NCBI GenBank assembly: GCA_023664775.1
Contig: JAMPEW010000021.1
Span: 1 to 51,365, forward strand
Reading direction: 5' to 3'
Source of the DNA: Clostridium sp.
GTDB taxonomy: Bacteria; Bacillota; Clostridia; Lachnospirales; Lachnospiraceae
Length of the DNA: 51,365 nucleotides
The notes beneath the pieces are model-generated. The model did not search any database and was not told the origin of the DNA. It saw only the letters and a list, made by a program, of their open reading frames with translations. A program made the translations under genes and the position numbers. This document shows, piece by piece, positions 1 to 7,500 of the stretch (the stretch's first letter is position 1; each line of letters begins with the position of its first letter).

Positions 1-2
1 AC

Positions 3-429
3 CTTACACTAAAACAGCTATACGATTTATACATCACGGAACAAAGCAAAAATCTTAAAGCTTCTACCATGACACGTAACCGAGGTACAGTACGTAAAGT
101 GATTGAGCTACTTGGACCAGATGTAATTGTTGACATGTTGACAGCCACATATGTAAAAGAACACTTAAAACGCATCGACTCCTTTAAGCAGCGTGAATAT
201 ATAATCCGCCTTAAAGTTATGCTGAATTGGGGGGTACTCAAATGATTTAATCAGCAACTATTCCCTTATAACAAAACTGAAACTCCCTGCTGAAGGGATA
301 GATATTGACTCCATATCTCGCCACTTGGGTCATAATAACAGTAAGGTCACAAAAGAAATATACATACATATGACCGAAAAGCTTAAACAGTCTGAGGAAG
401 AAAAGCTTGCCAAAATTAATTTATTATAA
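3..429 (+). pseudogene. Tyrosine recombinase (phage/ICE integrase), broken and partial
   Basis: Remnant of a site-specific tyrosine integrase that begins before the window. Frame 3 (3-245) encodes an N-terminal core-binding (SAM-like) domain ending in KVMLNWG, then hits a stop. Frame 1 continues as YSNDLISNYSLITKLK, so the reading frame changes at a run of six G around 229-234; five G would restore NWGYSND. After KLK the sequence jumps directly to LPAEGIDIDSISRHLGH and the end of the catalytic domain, with the last catalytic His and the candidate nucleophile Tyr (KEIYIHMTE). Most of the catalytic domain, including the Arg and HxxR region, is therefore deleted. The gene points at the 3' end of tRNA-Gly at 534-604, the classic arrangement for an element integrated at a tRNA. 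Frameshift plus deletion make it non-functional. Confidence 0.85.
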
Positions 430-431
430 TG

Positions 432-450
432 CTTGCCACTTCCTTGCCAC
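432..450 (+). repeat. CTTGCCAC direct repeat
   Basis: CTTGCCAC occurs at 432-439 and again at 443-450, an 11-bp period immediately after the integrase stop codon. One helical turn of spacing next to an integrase would suit recombinase arm-site binding, but that role is inferred. Confidence 0.5.
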
Positions 451-464
451 CTTTTTCATATTCC

Positions 465-514
465 CCAAAACAAAAAGTCCTCGGAAAGCAAGGTTTTAAA
501 CCGCTTTCCAAGGA
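465..514 (-). terminator. Intrinsic terminator of tRNA-Gly
   Basis: Read on the minus strand, TCCTTGGAAAGC pairs with GCTTTCCGAGGA (12 bp with one G-U), followed by CTTTTTGTTTT. It lies about 20 nt past the tRNA 3' end. On the plus strand the same hairpin has a mismatch, so it serves the minus strand best. Confidence 0.75.
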
Positions 515-533
515 TTTTGTTTTAAATGCATAA

Positions 534-604
534 AGCAGATAACGGGAGTCGAACCCGCCTCTCCGGCTTGGGAAGCCAGCGTTCTACCGATGAACCATAT
601 CTGC
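534..604 (-). tRNA. tRNA-Gly (anticodon CCC)
   Basis: A complete cloverleaf on the minus strand. The acceptor GCAGATA pairs with TATCTGC. The D arm is GTTC/GAAC, the anticodon stem CTGGC/GCCGG encloses TTCCCAA (anticodon CCC), and the T arm is GCGGG/CCCGT with loop TTCGACT. The discriminator base is U, as usual for bacterial tRNA-Gly, and CCA is not encoded. The 3' end faces the broken integrase, so the 3' half is the likely attachment site of the lost element. Confidence 0.95.
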
Positions 605-1179
605 ATTTTTTGTAAGCAAATTAATTATTTTTGATGCAACATGACTTATGTAAGCAATACATTTATTATGATTATATGCTCATTATCATATCTATGCAAG
701 AAATATTTCGATTTCATATATCAGTTCGTTCATAACTAAAAATTCTTTAACGGTCTCTGAAAAAGTTCTTTAAATATTGCAGACAAATCTGTTTTTTAAC
801 ATTTCTGCTTCTATTTTTGTAATTAATGACGTATTTTTATTTATATTAACAACTAACTCGTTTGCTTGAAGCGATAATTAAAGTAAATCTTCTGTTGTTA
901 TAATATCTATTTGTGGATATATAATCTTTCATTTGCTTAAAAATACGAATACGTGCCTTACGTTGTCTAATTGCATACATAAGTCATAAACACATAAATT
1001 CCCTGCCCTATAAATGCATATGGTAAATATTTGATATTTTTCCCTCATATTTTCCTTAATTTTTCCCAATTCAAACACAAATTCATTTTCAAATTTTTTA
1101 GTTTAAATAAAGGTAAAATATGTAATAAAGAGCAGAAAACATTCCCTTATTATTTTAATGTCCCAATCTTTAGCTTATA
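605..1179. other. AT-rich gap with no intact gene
   Basis: About 575 bases between the tRNA and the first intact gene. I see no RNA gene, no IS ends and no intact reading frame with a ribosome binding site. The only coding-like signal is the decayed minus-strand frame at 692-976. The stretch fits degraded accessory DNA beside an integration site. Confidence 0.5.
692..976 (-). pseudogene. Possible decayed ORF with three in-frame stops
   Basis: A single minus-strand frame of 94 codons reads MQLDNVRHVFVFLSK, stop, KIIYPQIDIITTEDLL, stop, a 35-residue segment starting LSLQANELVV, stop, then RTFSETVKEFLVMNELIYE to a final stop. The composition looks protein-like (amphipathic, few rare residues) and the frame is constant, as expected for a gene killed by point mutations. 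In such AT-rich DNA chance cannot be excluded. I recognise no family. Confidence 0.25.
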
Positions 1180-1932
1180 TTAAATATTTAGCGTCCATCC
1201 TCCTTTGTTATTTTCTAAACACATAGTTATATAACTTTTTCCCTTTATGTATATTCCTTTTTCAATCGAAGGATTATGTTCAGGTAAATCAGCCGAATCA
1301 AAAGCCATTGCAATAATTATTTTTTCATTAAATTTAGCATTATATTTATTCTTAAATTCTATTAAAACAGCTGTCGCCAAACCTGCCTGTTTAAATTTAT
1401 TACTTATGGGTTTTATTCCTAAACTTGACAAAGAAACAACCATTTCAGATGCTTCAACTACAGTATCTGTAACACACAGAAAATAGCATTTTCTTTTCGC
1501 CTTCTCCATTTCTGCTTCAAAATGATTATAAAATTTATTAACTATCCTTTTTACTAATGTTTTATCGCATATTTTAGATTCTTTTTCAATTTCATTTAAA
1601 AAGCATTTTTCATAATTTTCATACATTTCATCAGTTTTTCTGCTTAGTTTTTCAGCAAATGGATCAATCAATAATTTGTGCAATTTATCATTGACATGAT
1701 AGTATCCATATTGTTTATAGCATTTGATACTCTCTTTACATGCTTTAACAAGCTCTGCTTCTGGATGTTTACCAAAGAGCCTGTCTATTAATGAATACTT
1801 TTTATTATAATCGCTAATTGCCTTTTTCTGATATGTTCCACTTCGTAATTCTGCCCAAAAAGCATCAAGCTCTTTCCCAAAAATCATTGAACAATAGTCC
1901 TGATATTGTAATATCGACATACTTAAATCCAT
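1180..1932 (-). CDS. Unknown protein (250 aa), third gene of the JAMM cassette
   Basis: I do not recognise this family. It is a soluble protein without signal peptide or membrane segments. Residues 1-140 look mostly helical and highly charged. Residues 145-240 look alpha/beta, with hydrophobic strands (CYFLCVTDTVV, EKIIIAMAFDSADL, GIYIKGKSYITMCL). It ends with a GG four residues after which the chain stops (GGWTLNI). The start is preceded by GAGGATAG at suitable spacing. It is the last gene of a co-directional set (JAMM peptidase, Cys-rich protein, this gene) with gaps of 39 and 51 nt, so co-transcription is likely. The position beside an integrase scar suggests accessory cargo. Confidence 0.75.
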   Translation of the reverse strand: MDLSMSILQYQDYCSMIFGKELDAFWAELRSGTYQKKAISDYNKKYSLIDRLFGKHPEAELVKACKESIKCYKQYGYYHVNDKLHKLLIDPFAEKLSRKTDEMYENYEKCFLNEIEKESKICDKTLVKRIVNKFYNHFEAEMEKAKRKCYFLCVTDTVVEASEMVVSLSSLGIKPISNKFKQAGLATAVLIEFKNKYNAKFNEKIIIAMAFDSADLPEHNPSIEKGIYIKGKSYITMCLENNKGGWTLNI

Positions 1933-1983
1933 AATGCTATCCTCACAACTGTACTTTTATAACTTTCTGTCTGATAAGAAATT

Positions 1984-2175
1984 TTATGATTTTACAACAA
2001 AATAACTACAACTGCTTACTGAACCTGAAGGTGGATAATACTTTCCATATTTCCCACACCATGCTTCTCCATAATTATTTTTTGAATACAAATCCATGTA
2101 TTCACAATCAGCGCAACAGTAACCACAACATAGCCCCTCTGGTAATTTTACATTTTCCTTTACGTTTTCCTTCAT
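1984..2175 (-). CDS. Small cysteine-rich protein (63 aa)
   Basis: A 63-residue protein with seven Cys: a cluster CCGYCCADC at residues 16-24, then C40 and C56. The spacing suggests a compact zinc- or Fe-S-binding fold or a disulfide-rich peptide; which one cannot be told from sequence. There is no signal peptide and the N terminus is a Lys/Glu/Val repeat (MKENVKENVK). A very strong site, GAGGAGG, precedes the ATG. It sits between the JAMM peptidase gene and the 250-residue unknown, all in one direction, so it is a plausible substrate or partner of the peptidase (inference). It does not end in Gly-Gly, so it is not an obvious ubiquitin-like modifier. Confidence 0.7.
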   Translation of the reverse strand: MKENVKENVKLPEGLCCGYCCADCEYMDLYSKNNYGEAWCGKYGKYYPPSGSVSSCSYFVVKS

Positions 2176-2214
2176 TTTTTCCTCCTCGTGTAATAATTTA
2201 GTTATACATTTTAT

Positions 2215-2625
2215 TTATATCATTTCAAAATCCAATTCAGTTACATTGCCAAAAATGGATATTTGAAATAATTTCACCTTTACGCATTTGTCTATTAAAA
2301 CAATAGGAAATAAGATATTTTTCATATCATTCATTTTCATAATCCTTTTTCCATATTCAATGTCTGCATATGATAGTTCCTTTTTACAGCAAGGGTGGCT
2401 ATGAATGATGCCTGCAAATTTAACACCATGCTTATACCATTCTTTTAATACTCTGTTTAACGATTTCACATTAGGAATATATGTATTATTATTACATTCA
2501 GCTTTTGTATCATAGTAAAACTCACATATAATGCCATCCTTTTCCCCTATTATTCCACCTCTTTCAGGATACGAATTTCCTATTGTACTCATAATATCTT
2601 CATATACTTTTTTAAGAATTTTCAT
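2215..2625 (-). CDS. JAB/JAMM (Mov34/MPN) metalloprotease-like protein
   Basis: A stand-alone 136-residue JAB domain. The JAMM zinc motif is complete: E21 in PERGGIIGE, then H75-S-H77-P, S85 and D88 (HSHPCCKKELSYAD). Family members are zinc isopeptidases or peptidases that cleave after Gly-Gly of ubiquitin-like proteins, or trim small protein substrates. The usual bacterial partners (E1/ThiF, E2, a ubiquitin-like protein) are absent here; the partners are a Cys-rich mini-protein and an unknown protein. The ATG has no clear Shine-Dalgarno, unlike its neighbours, which could mean weak translation. A predicted promoter lies at 2718-2746, overlapping the palindrome that probably serves the divergent Xre regulator. 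Confidence 0.85.
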   Translation of the reverse strand: MKILKKVYEDIMSTIGNSYPERGGIIGEKDGIICEFYYDTKAECNNNTYIPNVKSLNRVLKEWYKHGVKFAGIIHSHPCCKKELSYADIEYGKRIMKMNDMKNILFPIVLIDKCVKVKLFQISIFGNVTELDFEMI

Positions 2626-2717
2626 AAATAGTTTTTTACGGTGTACTATCCCTGTCTGTGTTCATCTGAAATATTTTTACAATACATATGTACTAAACAA
2701 ATTTTTTGCCAAAAACA

Positions 2718-2746
2718 ATTACATATATGCAATACATTATACTCAA
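2718..2746 (-). promoter_or_regulatory. Predicted sigma-A promoter of the JAMM cassette
   Basis: Minus-strand TTGAGT (2746-2741), 17-nt spacer, then TGTAAT (2723-2718). The -35 element lies inside the 22-bp palindrome, so a protein bound there would block RNA polymerase. Confidence 0.5.
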
Positions 2747-2759
2747 TATATTGAGTATA
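2738..2759. promoter_or_regulatory. Perfect 22-bp palindromic operator
   Basis: The half-site TATACTCAATA is followed by its exact reverse complement, centred between 2748 and 2749. It sits in the divergent region between the JAMM cassette and the xre gene and overlaps the predicted -35 of the cassette. It is most simply the operator of the Xre protein. Confidence 0.7.
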
Positions 2760-2801
2760 GTCAACCATATAATTATGATATTAATATTTTGAGGTGATTA
2801 A

Positions 2802-3005
2802 ATGATTTCGTACAAACCTTTTTACGAGACACTATTACACAGAAATATTACAGAATACGAATTGATATTTAAGTATGGGTTATCAGCAAATACTTTACAT
2901 CGGATGAAAAAAGGGGAAGCTATTACTACAAAAACACTAGATACCTTATGTTATATATTAGATTGCGATGTTTCAGATATATTACTTCATGATAAAACAA
3001 AATAA
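2802..3005 (+). CDS. Small Xre/Cro-type HTH regulator
   Basis: A 67-residue protein that is essentially one Cro/C1-type helix-turn-helix (FKYGLSANTLHRMKKGEAITTKTLDTLCYILDCDVSDIL), of the short HTH family common in Firmicutes mobile DNA. GAGGTGATT precedes the ATG. It is transcribed divergently from the JAMM cassette, with a perfect palindrome between them, so it probably represses both directions. It has no effector or oligomerisation domain beyond the HTH. Confidence 0.9.
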   Translation: MISYKPFYETLLHRNITEYELIFKYGLSANTLHRMKKGEAITTKTLDTLCYILDCDVSDILLHDKTK

Positions 3006-3040
3006 CTCAGTTTCGTTTTTGAAACTGAGTTATTTTGCTT
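3004..3040. terminator. Bidirectional terminator between xre and gltD
   Basis: AACTCAGTTTC pairs perfectly with GAAACTGAGTT around a 6-nt loop, overlapping the xre stop codon. A tract ATTTTG follows on the plus strand and ATTTTGTTTT on the minus strand, so it can end both xre and the convergent gltBD transcript. Confidence 0.8.
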
Positions 3041-3093
3041 AAATATATTTTGACACCAGCTGAATGGATTTGTCTCAATATATAACTATTCCA

Positions 3094-4542
3094 CTACAAA
3101 TTCGTATATCCCATCAGGAATTTATCTACCGCTTTTGCAGCCTCCCTGCCCTCTCGGATAGCCCAAACCACAAGGGATTGTCCACGTCTCATGTCGCCTG
3201 CCGCAAATACTTTTGGTACGCTTGTGGCATGGTCTGTTGTCTCTACATTTGTCCTTCCGTCAACAGCTATCTTAAATGCGTCCGTAACGTATTTTTCACT
3301 TCCAAGGAAGCCTGCCGCAATCAAGACGAGCTCCGCAGGGATTTCCTTTTCGCTTCCCTCTACAGGCACCATATTCATTCTTCCTGTTTTCTCGTCCTTT
3401 TTTGGGGCAAGGCTTACAAGCTTAACCTTTTCAAGGCAGCCCTTTTTATCCTTTATAAATTCCTTTACCGTTGTCTGATACACTCTCGGGTCACTTCCAA
3501 ATACAGCTATCGCTTCCTGCTGACCGTAATCGGTTTTCAGCACTCTAGGCCACTCAGGCCAAGGGTTTCCTGCTGTTCTTTCCTCAGACGGCTTCGGCAT
3601 CATCTCAAGCTGTGTTACTGATTTTGCACCTTGTCTTATTGCAGTTCCCACACAATCGTTACCTGTATCTCCACCACCAATGACAACAACATTTTTATCC
3701 TTGGCAGAGATTGCTTTCCCGTCCTTAAGCTCTGAGTCAAGCAAGCTCTTAGTTACTGAGGAAAGATACTCTACTGCAAAATAAATTCCCTTTGCATCCC
3801 TTCCCTCGGCATTTATGTCTCTTGGATTTGAGGCACCACAGGCAAGCACAACCGCATCAAACTGCTTCGTAAGTTCTTTCGCCGTTATATCTTTTCCAAC
3901 ATTTACGCTTGTCTTAAATGTAATGCCTTCCTCCTCCATAATTGCAATTCTTCTGTCAATTACTCTTTTATCAAGCTTCATGTTAGGTATTCCGTATCTG
4001 AGAAGTCCTCCAACCCTGTCGGAGCGCTCAAATACTGTAACCAAATGTCCCCTTTTGTTAAGCTGCATGGCAGCCGCAAGACCTGACGGACCGCTTCCCA
4101 CCACTGCAACGGTTTTTCCTGTTCTTACCTTAGGCGGGTTTGCCACAACAAAGCCCTCTGCAAATGCATTTTCAATAATGGCTCTCTCATTTTCCTTTGT
4201 CTCCACAGGCTCCTCATGGAGGTTGTGGGTACATGCAGCCTCACAGAGTGCAGGACAAACACGGCACGTAAACTCAGGAAAGTTGTTTGTCTTTGTCAGG
4301 CGTTCATATGCCTGCAAAAAGTTCCCACTACACACAAGATTATTTGTCTCAGGCACAAGATTATTAAGCGGACAGCCTGAAACCATACCGTTAATTATCT
4401 CTCCGTTTTGGCAAAACGGAACACCACATGCCATACACCGTTCTCCCTGTGCCTTTTGCCTTTCAAGTGAAACAGGGGTGTGAAATTCGTTGAAATGCTT
4501 TATTCTCTTTAAAGGTTCTTCAAATTTTGATACAGTTTCCAT
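3094..4542 (-). CDS. gltD: Glutamate synthase (NADPH) small subunit
   Basis: Transfers electrons from NAD(P)H through FAD to the large subunit, which makes two glutamates from glutamine and 2-oxoglutarate. The N terminus carries the two Cys clusters for low-potential 4Fe-4S centres (ERCMACGVPFC...GCPL near residues 36-60, then TCRVCPALCEAAC). The FAD-binding motif is VVGSGPSGLAAA and the NADPH-binding motif is VVVIGGGDTGNDC. At 482 residues it matches the beta-subunit family. It starts 4 nt after the gltB stop, so the two are translationally linked, and it is the last gene of its transcript before the bidirectional terminator. Confidence 0.97.
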   Translation of the reverse strand: METVSKFEEPLKRIKHFNEFHTPVSLERQKAQGERCMACGVPFCQNGEIINGMVSGCPLNNLVPETNNLVCSGNFLQAYERLTKTNNFPEFTCRVCPALCEAACTHNLHEEPVETKENERAIIENAFAEGFVVANPPKVRTGKTVAVVGSGPSGLAAAMQLNKRGHLVTVFERSDRVGGLLRYGIPNMKLDKRVIDRRIAIMEEEGITFKTSVNVGKDITAKELTKQFDAVVLACGASNPRDINAEGRDAKGIYFAVEYLSSVTKSLLDSELKDGKAISAKDKNVVVIGGGDTGNDCVGTAIRQGAKSVTQLEMMPKPSEERTAGNPWPEWPRVLKTDYGQQEAIAVFGSDPRVYQTTVKEFIKDKKGCLEKVKLVSLAPKKDEKTGRMNMVPVEGSEKEIPAELVLIAAGFLGSEKYVTDAFKIAVDGRTNVETTDHATSVPKVFAAGDMRRGQSLVVWAIREGREAAKAVDKFLMGYTNL

Positions 4543-4546
4543 TATT

Positions 4547-7500
4547 CTATTCCCCCTTCTTTCCGTCTGAAAAGCTCTCGTAAAATGCTTCCATCTGTGC
4601 CTGCTCCTTGCTCATTCCCTTTTCCTCAAGCTTTGAGGAAAGAGCAATCATCTTCTTGTAATCATTCGGAATGATTTTCTTAAATTTCGCTATGTACTCA
4701 TCCCATGCGTCAAGTATACGTCCTCCAATCTCAGAGCCAGTTGCCGCAACATGCTCCTCAATAAGCATTTTAAGCTCCTGAATGTCGTACTTATTTTCAA
4801 GCTTTTCAATGGAAATCATGTCCTTGTTCAGGTTTCTGTAAAGGTGGTTATCCTCATCAAGAACATAGGCGATACCGCCGCTCATGCCTGCCGCAAAGTT
4901 TTTTCCGGTCTTGCCAAGCACAACAACACGTCCTCCCGTCATATACTCACAGCCATGCTCTCCGACACCTTCAACAACTGCATAAGCCCCTGAGTTTCGC
5001 ACTGCAAAACGCTCTCCTGCAACACCGTTTATGAATACCTTACCACTTGTGGCACCGTAAAGCGCAACATTTCCTGCAATGATATTCTCCTCTGCCTTAT
5101 AGCCCCTGTTTTTCGGTGGGAACACTGCAAGCTTGCCACCCGAAAGTCCCTTGCCGAAATAGTCGTTTGTATCCCCACAAAGTGAAAGGGTAAGTCCTGA
5201 CGGAATAAATGCACCGAAGCTCTGTCCTCCTGCACCCGTACAGTTTATTGTAATTGTGTCCTCAGGAAGCCCCTCCTTGTGGTTTCTTGTAATCTCTGCT
5301 CCGAAAATTGTACCAAAGGCTCTGTCCGTATTTCCAACCTTTATATCCAAAGAAGCCTTTTTGCCCGCTTTAACTGCACTGCCAAGCTTGGCAAGAAGCA
5401 CCTTCTCGTCAAGGGTCTTTTCAAGCTCAAAATCATATACAAGCTCTTTATTAAACGTAACCGTTTCACAAGTCTCACCATACGGATTTGCAAGTATCTC
5501 ACTTAAATCCATTTTATGTGCCATGGAAAGAGATGAATTTTCCTTTACCGTAAGAAGGTCAGAACGTCCAACCATCTCGTCAATTGTCCTTACGCCAAGC
5601 CTTGCCATGTACTCACGAAGCTCTCTTGCGATAAATCTCATAAAGTTTTCAACATACTCAGGCTTGCCCTTAAACCGTTTTCTAAGCTCAGGGTTTTGTG
5701 TTGCCACACCTACAGGGCAGGTATCAAGATTACATACCCGCATCATAATACAGCCCATTGTTACAAGCGGTGCAGTTGCAAATCCAAACTCCTCAGCACC
5801 CAAAAGTGCCGCGATTGCAACATCACGTCCACTCATAAGCTTTCCATCCGTCTCAATTCTGACCCTGTTTCTAAGTCCATTTTGAATCAGAGTCTGATGG
5901 GTTTCTGCAAGCCCCATCTCCCACGGAAGTCCTGCATTGTGGATTGAGCTTTCCGGTGCGGCTCCCGTACCTCCGTCATAGCCTGATATAAGAATAACCT
6001 GCGCACCTGCCTTTGCAACACCTGCCGCAACGGTTCCCACGCCTGCCTCCGACACAAGCTTAACGGAAATATCTGCATTTTTATTTGCATTTTTAAGGTC
6101 ATAAATCAGCTCTGCCAAATCCTCTATGGAGTAGATGTCATGGTGTGGTGGCGGCGATATCAGGCTTACGCCAGGCGTTGAATGTCTCGTCTTTGCAATC
6201 CAAGGATAAACCTTCTTCGCAGGAAGATGTCCACCCTCGCCGGGCTTTGCCCCCTGCGCCATTTTTATCTGAATTTCCTTTGCACTTACAAGGTATCTGC
6301 TCGTCACGCCAAATCTTCCTGATGCCACCTGCTTGATTGCAGAGCATCTGTCTACCTTGCTTCCTGCGGAGTCAAGCCTTTCGTCACTCTCTCCACCCTC
6401 GCCTGTGTTTGACTTTCCATGTAAATTGTTCATGGCAATTGCCAGCGTCTCATGGGCTTCCTCAGAAATGGAGCCGTAGGACATTGCGCCCGTCTTAAAT
6501 CTCTTTACAATTTCATCCTCACTCTCGACCTCATCAAGCGAGATGCCTTTTTCAGGATAGGCAAAATCCATCATGCTTCTCAGATAACCGCTTTCCTCCC
6601 TGTCAATCAGCTCACTGTATTGCTTATACAAATCGTAATTTCCTGTCCACGTTGCCTGCTGAAGCATATGTATCGTCTGTGGATTATATCTGTGCTCCTC
6701 GCCGCCGCTTCTTCTCTTATGCTTTCCTAAGCTGTCAAGGGTAAGGTCAGTCTCAAGTCCAAGCGGGTCAAATGCCTTAGTATGTCTTGCATCAACCTGC
6801 TTTTCAATATCGTCCATGTCTATACCGCCCACACGGCTTACCGTTCCATTAAAATATGTATCAACGACCTCCCTTGAAATGCCTATTGCCTCAAATATTT
6901 TTGCTCCCTGATAGGACTGTATTGTGGAAATACCCATCTTTGAGGCTATCTTTACAATACCGTGCAGCACTGCATCATTGTAATCCGTGACAGCGGCATA
7001 ATAATCCTTGTCAAGGAGATTTTCATCTATCAGCTCCTTAATCGTGTCCTGTGCAAGATAAGGATTTACTGCAACTGCACCATAGCCTAAAAGCGTAGCA
7101 AAATGATGTACCTCCCTCGGTTCCCCTGACTCTAAAATAAGAGCGAGTGACGTCTGCTTCTTTGTATTGACAAGGTGCTGATGCACTGCCGAAACTGCAA
7201 GGAGTGACGGAATAGGCACATGGTTTTCGTCAACGCCCCTGTCGGAGAGCACAACGATATTTGCCCCGTCCTTATATGCCTTGTCAACCTGAACAAAAAG
7301 CCTGTCTATGGCTCTCACAAGCCTTGTGCTTTTATAGTATGTAATCGGGATAACCGCAACCTTAAAGCCCGGTCTGTCCATATTTTTAATCTTCAACATA
7401 TCCGTATTTGTAAGGATTGGATTTTCAATCTTAAGCACCTGACAGTTGTCTGCCTTCTCCTCAAGAAGATTTCCCTGCTTGCCTACATATACGGTTGTAC

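Noticed and set aside
846-980. 44-codon Arg/Lys-rich minus-strand frame in the tRNA-proximal gap
   Set aside because: It overlaps in another frame the decayed ORF that reads more like protein, and has no ribosome site.
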